From: Lachnospiraceae bacterium
Lineage (GTDB): Bacteria; Bacillota; Clostridia; Lachnospirales; Anaerotignaceae
Assembly: GCA_019422065.1 (NCBI GenBank)
Contig: JAHZEA010000011.1
Location: 55,882 to 79,944 of the forward strand
Length of the DNA: 24,063 nt
Direction: 5' to 3'
The translations under genes and the position numbers were made by a program. This document shows positions 1-7,217 of the stretch, piece after piece; the first letter of the stretch is position 1, and each line of letters starts with the position of its first letter. The notes beneath the pieces were generated by a model. The model was not told where the DNA came from. It ran no database searches and worked only from the letters and a program-made list of their open reading frames with translations.

Positions 1-15
1 AAAGGGGAGAATTAA

Positions 16-441
16 ATGCTTTTAATTGCTAGATATATTTTGGCGTTTATTGCCGCTTTTTCATCAGGTGTTGTTATTGCTGGCGGTGTTTTTTCGTTTA
101 TTGCCATAATAGGTGTTGTACCTCGAATGGCACAAAGAACATCTACTGAAAAAAATATAGTTACTTATGAAAATGCCATTATATTAGGCGGAATATTAGG
201 TTCTTTAACAATGGCTTTTGATTTTAAAATACCTTTAGGCGTTATTTCTGTAATACCGTCTTTTGGCATAGGTGTGTTTGTTGGTGCTATAGCTGTTTCT
301 ATAGCTGAGGTTCTTGATGTTGTGCCTGTTTTTATGCGCAGGGCATCACTTAAAAAAGGACTTGAGCTTTTTGTTTGGGCCATAGCTTTGGGTAAAACAA
401 CAGGAGCATTGTTATATTTTATTATTCCGTATTTCAGCTGA
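16..441 (+). CDS. spoVAB: Stage V sporulation protein AB (SpoVAB)
   Basis: This 141-residue, highly hydrophobic protein has about four to five predicted membrane segments. Its length and sequence, including a Gly-rich first segment and the central VISVIPSFGIGVFVGAIAVS stretch, match SpoVAB. SpoVA proteins sit in the inner forespore membrane and take part in moving Ca-dipicolinic acid into the spore and releasing it at germination; the exact role of SpoVAB is not well defined. The ATG is preceded by an AAAGGGGAG ribosome site at 1-9. A TAA at 13-15, in frame with base 1, could be the stop of an upstream spoVAA, but too little is visible to call it. spoVAC, AD and AE follow on the same strand. 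Many clostridia carry only spoVAC-AD-AE, so AB suggests a longer Bacillus-like operon. Confidence 0.88.
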   Translation: MLLIARYILAFIAAFSSGVVIAGGVFSFIAIIGVVPRMAQRTSTEKNIVTYENAIILGGILGSLTMAFDFKIPLGVISVIPSFGIGVFVGAIAVSIAEVLDVVPVFMRRASLKKGLELFVWAIALGKTTGALLYFIIPYFS

Positions 442-458
442 TAAAGGAGATGTAATAT

Positions 459-908
459 TTGGAAACTACAGAAAAAAAGAAGAAAGAGTACCAGCAGGCT
501 GTTAAAGTTCTTTCCCCAAACAGCCATATAATAAAAAACTGTATTTGGGCGTTTTTTTCCGGCGGTACTATATGTTTAATAGGCCATATATTAAGAAAAA
601 TATTTGAGTCTTTAAACTACAGTGAAGATAAAACAGCTCTTCTTGTAAATTTAATACTTATAGGCTCTTCAGCACTGCTTACAGGCTTAGGGTTATACAG
701 CAAAATGGGCAAAAAATGCGGCGCAGGTACAGTAGTGCCTATAACTGGCTTTGCAAATTCAATGGTTTCGCCTTCTATAGAGTATAAAACACAGGGATTT
801 ATACTTGGTCTTGGTGCCAAAATGTTTACTGTGGCCGGGCCTGTACTTGTTTACGGCATTACGGCTTCGGTTATTGTGGGAATAATTCACTATTTTATAA
901 CGGGGTGA
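459..908 (+). CDS. spoVAC: Stage V sporulation protein AC (SpoVAC)
   Basis: The 149-residue membrane protein has a charged N-terminus rich in Lys and Glu, then a GGTICLIGHIL segment and the GAGTVVPITGFANSM motif near residues 89-103, typical of SpoVAC. In B. subtilis SpoVAC is described as a mechanosensitive channel in the spore inner membrane that takes part in dipicolinic acid release. The start is TTG at 459, supported by an AAAGGAGA site at 443-450 with 8 bases spacing; no ATG lies at a suitable distance. The gap from spoVAB is 17 bases and spoVAD starts 4 bases after the stop. The protein is visibly related to SpoVAE further down the operon (shared GG-ICxIG and GAG-TVPxTGF patterns). Confidence 0.93.
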   Translation: METTEKKKKEYQQAVKVLSPNSHIIKNCIWAFFSGGTICLIGHILRKIFESLNYSEDKTALLVNLILIGSSALLTGLGLYSKMGKKCGAGTVVPITGFANSMVSPSIEYKTQGFILGLGAKMFTVAGPVLVYGITASVIVGIIHYFITG

Positions 909-912
909 TAAC

Positions 913-1923
913 ATGAATAAAAGAATAGGTAGGCATACTGTAAAAATCGAAAAGCCTGTTTATATTATATCTGCCGCGTCTTATGCCGGCAAAAAAGAAG
1001 GAGAAGGACCTTTAGGCAAATATTTTGATTTTGTGGCGGAAGATATAATGCTTGGAGAAAAAAGCTGGGAAAAAGCTGAAAGCATGTTTTTTAAAAAAGC
1101 TTTTGAAACAGCAATGGAGAAAGCTGGAAAAACATTTGACGATATAGATTATTTGTTGGCCGGTGATTTATTAAACCAGTGCGGCGGTTCTACATTCGGT
1201 TTAAGAGATTTTAAAATACCGTATTTTGGAATATATGGTGCATGTTCTACATTTGGAGAAGCCATAAGTCTTGGGAGTATGCTTATAGACGGAGGTTTTG
1301 GTAAAAATATACTTTGCGGTGCCGGAAGTCATTTTTGTTCTGCCGAAAAGCAGTTTCGTTCACCTTTGGAGCTGGGAACACAAAGACCGCCAACATCAAC
1401 ATGGACAGTAACTGGTTCAGGTGCTGTTGTGCTTTCTTCTGAGGGCAACGGTCCAAAAGTAACGTATGTTACAACAGGTAAAATTATAGATATGGGTATA
1501 AAAGACAGTGGAAATATGGGTGCGGCTATGGCCGGAGCCGCGTGCGATGTTATAGAGGCACACTTTAATGAAACAGGCAGAAGTCCCGATTATTATGATG
1601 TAATAGCAACAGGCGATTTAGGCGATGTGGGCAAGGCTCTTGTTAAAAAATACGCCGGTGAAGCTGGAATAATATTTAATAATAACCTTACAGACTGCGG
1701 TATTGAGATATTTGATAACGAAACGCAGGACACTCACTGCGGCGGAAGCGGATGTGCATGTTCTGCTGTTACATTCAGCGGATATTTTTATAAAAAACTT
1801 TTAAAAAAAGAAATTAAAAATATACTTCTTATTCCTACAGGAGCGCTTATGAATACTGATATATCTCAGCAGGGAGAAACTATACCGGCTATAGCACATG
1901 CTGTAGCAATAGAAGCGGAGTGA
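913..1923 (+). CDS. spoVAD: Stage V sporulation protein AD (SpoVAD)
   Basis: The 336 residues match the usual SpoVAD length (about 338). SpoVAD is a soluble thiolase-fold protein that binds dipicolinic acid and works with the membrane SpoVA proteins on the forespore membrane. Visible landmarks are the GRHTVKIEKPVYI start, LLAGDLLNQ near residue 85, the GACSTFGEA segment with Cys111 (matching the Cys near position 110 known to matter in the B. subtilis protein), and a C-terminal DTHCGGSGCACSA stretch. The ATG at 913 has a GGGGTGAT ribosome site that overlaps the end of spoVAC, which suggests coupled translation. The stop overlaps the region that provides the ribosome site for spoVAE. Confidence 0.95.
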   Translation: MNKRIGRHTVKIEKPVYIISAASYAGKKEGEGPLGKYFDFVAEDIMLGEKSWEKAESMFFKKAFETAMEKAGKTFDDIDYLLAGDLLNQCGGSTFGLRDFKIPYFGIYGACSTFGEAISLGSMLIDGGFGKNILCGAGSHFCSAEKQFRSPLELGTQRPPTSTWTVTGSGAVVLSSEGNGPKVTYVTTGKIIDMGIKDSGNMGAAMAGAACDVIEAHFNETGRSPDYYDVIATGDLGDVGKALVKKYAGEAGIIFNNNLTDCGIEIFDNETQDTHCGGSGCACSAVTFSGYFYKKLLKKEIKNILLIPTGALMNTDISQQGETIPAIAHAVAIEAE

Positions 1924-1928
1924 TACAT

Positions 1929-2294
1929 TTGGATATTTTGGAATATTTAAGAGCTTTTATAACAGGCGGAGCCATTTGTGTTATAGGCCAGATTCTTATA
2001 GATAAAACAAAGCTTACATCGGCAAGAATACTTGTTCTGTTTGTTGTATCCGGCTGTATACTTGGCGGCCTTGGAATTTACAAATATATATATGATTTTG
2101 GCGGTGCTGGAGCAACAGTACCTTTAACTGGTTTTGGGTACCTGCTTTCTAAAGGTGTTATTGAGGAAGTTGACAAAGTTGGATTTTTAGGCGCATTTAC
2201 AGGCGGGCTTAAATCCGCCGCAGGGGGTGTAACAATAGCTGTAGTATTTTCATTGCTAGCAGCGCTTATATTTAAACCAAAAGATAAAAATTAA
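1929..2294 (+). CDS. spoVAE: Stage V sporulation protein AE (SpoVAE/SpoVAEb)
   Basis: A small membrane protein of 121 residues with three or four hydrophobic segments and the GAGATVPLTGFGYLLSKG motif characteristic of SpoVAE (the SpoVAEb form in Bacillus). It belongs to the spore inner-membrane dipicolinic acid transport complex. Two in-frame starts exist: GTG at 1920, which overlaps the spoVAD stop but has no room for a ribosome site, and TTG at 1929. The GGAG at 1917-1920 lies 8 bases before the TTG, so I chose 1929. It is a paralogue of SpoVAC in the same operon. No clear terminator follows; the next gene has its own promoter 5 bases after the stop. Confidence 0.92.
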   Translation: MDILEYLRAFITGGAICVIGQILIDKTKLTSARILVLFVVSGCILGGLGIYKYIYDFGGAGATVPLTGFGYLLSKGVIEEVDKVGFLGAFTGGLKSAAGGVTIAVVFSLLAALIFKPKDKN

Positions 2295-2298
2295 AATG

Positions 2299-2327
2299 TT
2301 GATTTTATGTAAACAATATGATAAAAT
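2299..2327 (+). promoter_or_regulatory. Sigma-A type promoter for the HD-domain gene
   Basis: TTGATT at 2299-2304 and TAAAAT at 2322-2327 are separated by 17 bases, and a TG one base upstream of the -10 makes an extended -10 element. It starts 5 bases after the spoVAE stop and about 50 bases before the next gene, so that gene is probably transcribed apart from the sporulation operon. Prediction from sequence only. Confidence 0.55.
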
Positions 2328-2379
2328 AGCAGTGAAGTTTTGTATAGTATTTTAAATTTTATTTTAAGGGAGACCAAGT

Positions 2380-2913
2380 ATGAAAAAAGCTATTTTATCC
2401 ACTGTTGAGCTTGAAAATGAGAACAACAGCATTGCTTGTGAATATATGGATTGTGTTAAAGACATATATAATTCAAACAGTATGAAAAAGCTTGATAAAT
2501 TCGAACAGCATAACCATACTTCAAGACTTCAGCACAGCGTTAACGTTTCATATTACAGCTTTTTATGGAGCAAAAAATTAGGCCTTGACTACCGCTCAGC
2601 GGCAAGGGCAGGGCTTATGCATGATATGTATTATTATGATTGGAGAAAACCGAACTCTTTAAGGGGGTATCATCCGCTTTGGCATGCGCTTATTGCATGC
2701 GACAATGCAAGAAAAGAATTCGGCTTAAACGATATAGAGGCAGATGCAATTAAAAAGCACATGTGGCCTTGTATTATTAATTTTCCGAAATATAAAGAAA
2801 GCTATATTGTTTCGTTTGCGGATAAATTCTGTGCTGTTGTTGAATTTTTCGATGGAATAGAAACTGTAAGGAAAGTTAGCCGTTTGAAAGCTGCTTATGC
2901 TCAAAGAAGATGA
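2380..2913 (+). CDS. HD-domain metal-dependent phosphohydrolase family protein
   Basis: The 177-residue soluble protein carries the HD superfamily metal-binding pattern: His in RLQHSVNVS near residue 52, the His-Asp pair in GLMHDMYYYDW near residue 81, and a late Asp in SFADKFCAVVEFF near residue 148. HD proteins of this size hydrolyse phosphoester bonds in nucleotides or other small molecules; the substrate cannot be told from sequence. The ATG follows an AAGGGAGA site. It lies directly after the spoVA operon but has its own promoter and terminator, so a sporulation role is only possible by proximity. The C-terminus (KVSRLKAAYAQRR) is basic. Confidence 0.82.
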   Translation: MKKAILSTVELENENNSIACEYMDCVKDIYNSNSMKKLDKFEQHNHTSRLQHSVNVSYYSFLWSKKLGLDYRSAARAGLMHDMYYYDWRKPNSLRGYHPLWHALIACDNARKEFGLNDIEADAIKKHMWPCIINFPKYKESYIVSFADKFCAVVEFFDGIETVRKVSRLKAAYAQRR

Positions 2914-2968
2914 AGTGTTTGAAAATATGGTTTTAAAAAAGCTATAAAAAGTTTATAATAAAATTTAA

Positions 2969-3004
2969 AAATGCAGAGCCTAATTAAAGGTTCTGCATTT
3001 TTTG
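2969..3004 (+). terminator. Rho-independent terminator after the HD gene
   Basis: AAATGCAGAGCC at 2969-2980 can pair with GGTTCTGCATTT at 2989-3000 (12 pairs, one G-U) around an 8-base loop, running into a T stretch. It ends the HD gene's transcript. The rest of 3005-3151 is AT-rich and I see no gene in it. Confidence 0.85.
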
Positions 3005-3138
3005 ATGTTTTAAAATAACCGGCTTAGCTTAAAAGTAATGCTTTAACTATTTAGAAAAATAAATATGCAAGATTTCTTAATTTTTTGAAACATATATAAC
3101 ATAATTTAATAAGAATTTAACATTAAATAATGGTTATA

Positions 3139-3157
3139 AAACATATTTAGTTTATGT
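3139..3157 (-). terminator. Weak candidate terminator after the acetyltransferase gene
   Basis: On the minus strand ACATA (3157-3153) can pair with TATGT (3145-3141) and is followed by TTTTAT. The stem is only 5 A/T-rich pairs and overlaps the stop codon, so this is weak. Confidence 0.25.
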
Positions 3158-3730
3158 GTTATTTATATTTTTTATAACTTTACACGGATTTCCAAAGGCC
3201 AACACATTAGGCGGTATATCGTTTTTAACTACACTGCCTGCGCCTATAACGGAACCCGAACCAATGGTTACTCCGCCAAGTATTGCGGTGTTTGCACCTA
3301 TCCATACATTATCGCCTATTGTAATTGGTTTGGCATATTCAAGGCCGGTATTTCTAATTGAGTACTCAAGTGGATGGCCAGCTGTGTAAATTCCGCAGTT
3401 TGGAGCTATAAAAACGTTATTGCCTATAGTCACTTTATTGCAGTCCAGTATAACACAGTTGTGGTTTATAAAAAGATTATTACCTACAGATATGTTTTTG
3501 CCATAATCACAGTAAAACGGCTGTTCAATAACAAAGTTTTCGCCTATTGAGGCAAATAATTCTTTTATAACCCGTGTTCTTTCATTTATATTAGATGGCT
3601 TTAATGCGTTATATTCAAAGCACAAATCCTTGCACTTTATGCGCATTTTAATAAGTTCATTATCATTAGCATTATAAAGACTGCCTGAAAGCGCTTTTTC
3701 AATCTCTGATATTTTTTGATTTTCTTCCAT
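3152..3730 (-). CDS. Maltose/galactoside O-acetyltransferase-like hexapeptide acyltransferase
   Basis: The 192-residue protein has an N-terminal Mac-type helical region (about residues 5-60) and then a left-handed beta-helix of hexapeptide repeats (about 65-188), as in maltose and galactoside O-acetyltransferases, which move acetyl from acetyl-CoA to sugar hydroxyls. The likely catalytic His lies in GIYTAGHPLEYS, and the IGDNVWIGANTAILGGVTIG stretch is the classic coil region. The natural acceptor is unknown. The ATG at 3730 is supported by a GGAG site 8 bases upstream, inside the end of the lipoprotein gene; an in-frame start at 3760 would add ten residues but lies within that gene. One base separates the two genes, so they form a coupled pair. 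Confidence 0.88.
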   Translation of the reverse strand: MEENQKISEIEKALSGSLYNANDNELIKMRIKCKDLCFEYNALKPSNINERTRVIKELFASIGENFVIEQPFYCDYGKNISVGNNLFINHNCVILDCNKVTIGNNVFIAPNCGIYTAGHPLEYSIRNTGLEYAKPITIGDNVWIGANTAILGGVTIGSGSVIGAGSVVKNDIPPNVLAFGNPCKVIKNINNT

Positions 3731-3731
3731 A

Positions 3732-4763
3732 TTATTGCTCCGAAGCAAGATAGTAATCAATATCGTCTATATAAGTTTGAGCCGATTTTGCTCCCTTGAT
3801 TTGGTCGCTTATTATTTTACCTTCTGAGTTTACAAATATAGTTGTAGGAACTCCCTCAAGGTTTTCAACAGCCCAGTTAGCCAGTACTTCATCCATTACT
3901 ATTGTAGTAAATGTACCGCCAGCTTCACTTTTAAGGTCTTTAACTATTTTTTCATTTTCTTCGCTTGGGGTGTCAACAATGGCATTAATTACATTTACTT
4001 TTTTATCTTTAAGTCCAAGACAGTACTGATATACTTGTTCAAGCACAGCCTGTTCGTTTGATTTATCTACTGCGTAAGTTCCCCAGAAATTAACCATTGT
4101 AAGGTCATAATCGCCAAAAACGGTACTGTTAATAGCTTCGCCTTCAAGAGTATGAGTATCAAAAGTAATATACTTTTTAAGCTCATCAGTATCTATTATA
4201 GGTTTTATATCTTCCGGATTAAAATCTTCAGTTGAAATGCTTTCTATAAGCTCAGGTACAGCATCGGCCATTTTGTTATAATTTTCTAAGTCTTTGCCTT
4301 CAAGAGAGTTTGCTGTGCATGGATAGAGTACATAATAACTGTATCCGTTTTGCTCAGAAACGTTTTCAGCATTTTCGTATAATGAAGTAAGGTCTTTTAA
4401 TGTATCGTTTGAAAAGTTTTCGGTAGGAGCTACCATTATTTCGCAAATAGGTGTAAGGTACGACTGATAGGATGCTGAATCAGTGGCGCTTTCCATACTT
4501 GATATATCTTCTTCTTTAACATAGTTATATATTATTCTGGCAAGTGTGCCTTCGGACTGTATGGTAAGAGGGTAAAGGTTTGTTGTTTCAAACTCAGCCC
4601 ATGCAGCTGGTGTTGTATAAGTAAGGCCTAATTCTTTAAGCTCTACAGTATGGCTTTGGCTTGAAGATGCAGCGGCACTTGAGCTTGAATTATTCTGATT
4701 TGATGAGCAGCCGCTTAAAGCAAGAACAGACAAAGCAGCAATTAAAAAAATTAATTTTTTCAT
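3732..4763 (-). CDS. Lipoprotein with a TlpA/thioredoxin-like domain lacking CxxC
   Basis: The 343-residue protein starts with a lipoprotein signal peptide ending in LALSGC, so Cys19 is the predicted lipidated residue, followed by a Ser/Asn-rich linker. Residues about 45-185 form a region I do not recognise. Residues about 190-340 look like a TlpA/ResA thioredoxin fold: LTMVNFWGTY matches the usual VNFWATWCGPC strand, and the cis-Pro loop EGVPTTIFVNSEGKI (Pro306) is intact. The redox Cys-x-x-Cys is replaced by Ala231-Val-Asp-Lys234, so thiol-disulfide exchange is not expected. It probably binds something at the outer face of the membrane. The ATG has an AAAGGAGA site. The acetyltransferase gene follows 1 base later. 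Confidence 0.85.
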   Translation of the reverse strand: MKKLIFLIAALSVLALSGCSSNQNNSSSSAAASSSQSHTVELKELGLTYTTPAAWAEFETTNLYPLTIQSEGTLARIIYNYVKEEDISSMESATDSASYQSYLTPICEIMVAPTENFSNDTLKDLTSLYENAENVSEQNGYSYYVLYPCTANSLEGKDLENYNKMADAVPELIESISTEDFNPEDIKPIIDTDELKKYITFDTHTLEGEAINSTVFGDYDLTMVNFWGTYAVDKSNEQAVLEQVYQYCLGLKDKKVNVINAIVDTPSEENEKIVKDLKSEAGGTFTTIVMDEVLANWAVENLEGVPTTIFVNSEGKIISDQIKGAKSAQTYIDDIDYYLASEQ

Positions 4764-4799
4764 TCTATAAATCTCCTTTTGATTATAAGTTTAAATGCT

Positions 4800-4828
4800 A
4801 TTATATATTAAAACCATTTCTTTTTCAA
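4800..4828 (-). promoter_or_regulatory. Sigma-A promoter for the lipoprotein-acetyltransferase pair
   Basis: On the minus strand TTGAAA (4828-4823) and a consensus TATAAT (4805-4800) are separated by 17 bases, about 37 bases upstream of the lipoprotein ATG. The spacing and -10 are ideal for the housekeeping sigma factor. Confidence 0.68.
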
Positions 4829-4897
4829 TTATTGCCTTTAAACATTAAAATTAGTTAAAAATATTAATTTAACTAAATAAAATTTTGCTTAATTGTT

Positions 4898-4925
4898 TTG
4901 CTTTTTATTAATAAAATGATATAAT
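4898..4925 (+). promoter_or_regulatory. Extended -10 promoter for the two-component operon
   Basis: TTGCTT at 4898-4903 and TGATATAAT (perfect -10 at 4920-4925 with an upstream TG) are separated by 16 bases. It would give a leader of about 125 bases before the response regulator, holding a hairpin and tandem 11-bp repeats. The region 4764-5058 between the two divergent units holds only these regulatory elements. Confidence 0.5.
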
Positions 4926-5006
4926 GAAAACAGGCCGTTTGTGTGAAATTTGCCGTTTAAATTTGGCACTTTTAAATCTTAAGCGGCATAATAAATAGTA
5001 TTTGTT

Positions 5007-5039
5007 TTTATTATGTATTTATTATGTATTCATTACGAG
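5007..5039 (+). repeat. Tandem 11-bp direct repeats upstream of the response regulator
   Basis: TTTATTATGTA occurs twice back to back at 5007-5017 and 5018-5028, followed by a degenerate third copy TTCATTACGAG at 5029-5039 (7 of 11 identical). OmpR/PhoB-family regulators bind direct repeats with 11-bp spacing, so this may be a binding site of the regulator encoded 20 bases downstream. That link is inference. Confidence 0.5.
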
Positions 5040-5058
5040 AATTCTTGGGGGAAAAAAT

Positions 5059-5745
5059 ATGGCAAAAGGCAAAATACTTATAATTGAAGATGAGGTAAGC
5101 CTTGCAAGGTTTGTTGAGCTTGAACTTACTTTTGAAGGCTATGAGGTAACTGTCGCTCACGACGGCAGAGAGGGTTTTGACGCTTTTGAAAAGCAGAAGT
5201 ACGACCTTTTGCTTTTGGACTTAATGCTTCCTGGTATGGACGGCATGGAAATTTGCAGAAGGATAAGGAAGATATCAAATATACCTATAATTATACTGAC
5301 AGCAAAGGACGAAATTTCGGATAAAGTTGCTGGCCTTGACAGCGGTGCCAGTGATTATATTACAAAGCCTTTTGCTATTGAAGAACTTTTAGCCAGAATG
5401 AGAGCGGCTATGCGTAAAGTACAGACATTTGACATTAAGCTTAATTCCCTTACATTTAAGGATATGGTTATAGATACTGACAAAAGAATGGTACATATTG
5501 CCGGTGAAGCAGTTGAACTGACCAAAAAAGAATACGAGCTTTTGCTTTATCTTGTAAAAAATAAAAATATTGTTCTTACAAGAGAGCAGATTTTTAATAA
5601 AGTATGGGGTTATGATTATCTTGGTGAAACAAATGTTGTTGATGTTTATATAAGGTACTTAAGGGCTAAAATAGACGAAAGGTTTGGAAAAAGATATATA
5701 TTTACCGCAAGGGGTGTAGGTTATTACGTAAGTGATGAAAAGTAA
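5059..5745 (+). CDS. OmpR/PhoB-family response regulator
   Basis: The 228-residue cytoplasmic transcription factor has an N-terminal receiver domain (about 4-118) with acidic pocket Glu10-Asp11, phosphoacceptor Asp54 in DLLLLDLMLPGMDG, Thr81 and Lys103 in ITKPFA. A winged-helix DNA-binding domain (about 130-226) follows, with LTKKEYELLLYLVKNKN, WGYDYLGETNVVDVYIRYLR and the final GVGYYV strand. It should be phosphorylated by the kinase encoded next and bind direct-repeat DNA. An in-frame start at 5002 would add 19 hydrophobic residues derived from the repeat sequence; the ATG at 5059 with an upstream GGGGG site gives the normal family N-terminus MAKGKILIIEDE. The stop overlaps the kinase gene. 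Target genes are unknown. Confidence 0.95.
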   Translation: MAKGKILIIEDEVSLARFVELELTFEGYEVTVAHDGREGFDAFEKQKYDLLLLDLMLPGMDGMEICRRIRKISNIPIIILTAKDEISDKVAGLDSGASDYITKPFAIEELLARMRAAMRKVQTFDIKLNSLTFKDMVIDTDKRMVHIAGEAVELTKKEYELLLYLVKNKNIVLTREQIFNKVWGYDYLGETNVVDVYIRYLRAKIDERFGKRYIFTARGVGYYVSDEK

Positions 5746-7165
5746 AAGAAAAAACGGAATAGATGATATATATGATTTTCAAAGGCGAGTAACGCTATAT
5801 TTCGGCTTGCTTTTTACTGTGCTTATATTTTTTGCCAGTGCTACAATACTTAATTCCGTTGCAACTGTTTATAACGATGTAGCTGTTAACGAAACTATAG
5901 CCACAACTGAGCGTATACAAAAATATATTAGAGACGGAAATTCGCCTGATGAAGCAGCAGTGTCCGGATTTTTAAACGACAGAAATATTGACTTTAGAAT
6001 AATAAACTATGCAACAGGCGAAATAAGCAAAAGCAATTTCGATAATAACACACCTTTTTCAGGCAACGGCTATCTTGAAGTAGGTAAAGAAAAAAAGGTA
6101 AAAGGCGACCCTGCCACAGTTACGGTTGAGGCCTATAAATCCGGTATGAAATACATTATAGCCAGAAAAATAATGTATCATGGTGATGAGAAATATACCA
6201 TTGAAGCGGCTAAAGCAGTTAATTTGAATACCACTTACTACAGAGGGCTTTTGATAAGAGCAGCTATAATTGACGTTATAGGCATAATAGCTGTTATACG
6301 CCTTAGCAGGTATTTAAGCAAGCTTATACTTGTGCCTATAGAGAACATAAGCCGTTTGGCCGAAAGCATAAGTATTGATGATTTGAGCCAGAGAATACCG
6401 GAGGAGGCTAATGATGGAGGGCTTAATGGTCTTGTTTCTACATTTAATTCAATGATTGCAAGACTTGAGGTCTCTTTCAGAAAGCAGAACCAGTTTGTTT
6501 CTGATGCGTCACATGAGCTTAAAACGCCTATTGCTGTTATTAATGGATATATTAATTTAATAGACAGGTGGGGCAAGGAAAGGCCGGAAATACTTCAGGA
6601 AGCCATTGACTCAATTAAGGCGCAAACTGAAAGCATGAATGTGTTAATTAAAAAATTACTGTTTTTGGCTAAATATGACCAAGTTTCAAGTGTAAATAAA
6701 TGCTCGGCTGTTTCTGCTGATGAAGTAATACAGGAAGTAATGAAGGAATTTAAAATGATTCATCCTGAAAGAAAGGTTGTATTTAAAGGCGGCACTGAAA
6801 AACGGATTTTTGCTGACTATGATGCTATAAAGCAGCTTTTATGGATATATGCCGACAACGCTTTTAAATATACAGGACAGGAAAATACAGTAACATTTGT
6901 TACATCTAACGATGATGAATATGTTTATTTAAGCGTTGAGGATGACGGACATGGAATTGCAAGTGAAAATATACCGTATTTGTTTGATAGGTTTTACAGA
7001 GTTGATAAATCAAGAAACAGAGAAATAGGCGGCAGCGGTTTGGGTCTTTCTATAGCTAAAAAATTAACGTCAGCCTTTGACGGAGATGTCTATGTTGAAA
7101 GTGAGCCTAATGTTAGAACGGCTTTTATTAATAAGTTTAAAATATATAATGATACTATGAAATAA
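5735..7165 (+). CDS. Membrane sensor histidine kinase (HAMP, HisKA, HATPase)
   Basis: A 476-residue sensor kinase. A membrane segment at about residues 22-45 is followed by an extracytoplasmic sensor region of roughly 120 residues, a second segment at about 170-192, a HAMP linker (ILVPIENISRLAESI and onward), the phosphorylation region SDASHELKTP with His near 260, and an ATP-binding domain with the N box (YADNAFKYT), DDGHGIA, a DRFYRVDKSR F box and GGSGLGLSIAKK. It should phosphorylate the regulator encoded upstream. ATG at 5735 or GTG at 5732 both lie inside the regulator gene; neither has a strong ribosome site, so translation is probably coupled. The sensed signal is unknown. A strong hairpin follows the gene. 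Confidence 0.94.
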   Translation: MKSKRKNGIDDIYDFQRRVTLYFGLLFTVLIFFASATILNSVATVYNDVAVNETIATTERIQKYIRDGNSPDEAAVSGFLNDRNIDFRIINYATGEISKSNFDNNTPFSGNGYLEVGKEKKVKGDPATVTVEAYKSGMKYIIARKIMYHGDEKYTIEAAKAVNLNTTYYRGLLIRAAIIDVIGIIAVIRLSRYLSKLILVPIENISRLAESISIDDLSQRIPEEANDGGLNGLVSTFNSMIARLEVSFRKQNQFVSDASHELKTPIAVINGYINLIDRWGKERPEILQEAIDSIKAQTESMNVLIKKLLFLAKYDQVSSVNKCSAVSADEVIQEVMKEFKMIHPERKVVFKGGTEKRIFADYDAIKQLLWIYADNAFKYTGQENTVTFVTSNDDEYVYLSVEDDGHGIASENIPYLFDRFYRVDKSRNREIGGSGLGLSIAKKLTSAFDGDVYVESEPNVRTAFINKFKIYNDTMK

Positions 7166-7175
7166 AAAGTTATAT

Positions 7176-7217
7176 CCCCTGTACTAAAAACGTATATTTG
7201 GTACAGGGGGTGTTTTT
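7176..7217 (+). terminator. Terminator-like hairpin that contains the next gene's ribosome site
   Basis: CCCCTGTAC at 7176-7184 pairs perfectly with GTACAGGGG at 7201-7209 around a 16-base loop, and TGTTTTTTT follows at 7211-7219. It looks like an intrinsic terminator for the two-component operon. The 3' arm and T run also carry the GGGGG ribosome site and TTG start of the next gene, which has no other visible promoter, so it may act as an attenuator or hide the ribosome site. Confidence 0.65.

Noticed and set aside
165..527. Minus-strand frame of 120 codons across spoVAB and the spoVAC start
   Set aside because: It lies opposite recognised spoVA genes and has no family resemblance or ribosome site.
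5002..5058. Longer N-terminus (19 residues) for the response regulator
   Set aside because: The extra residues come from the tandem repeats, and the ATG at 5059 with its ribosome site gives the normal receiver-domain start.
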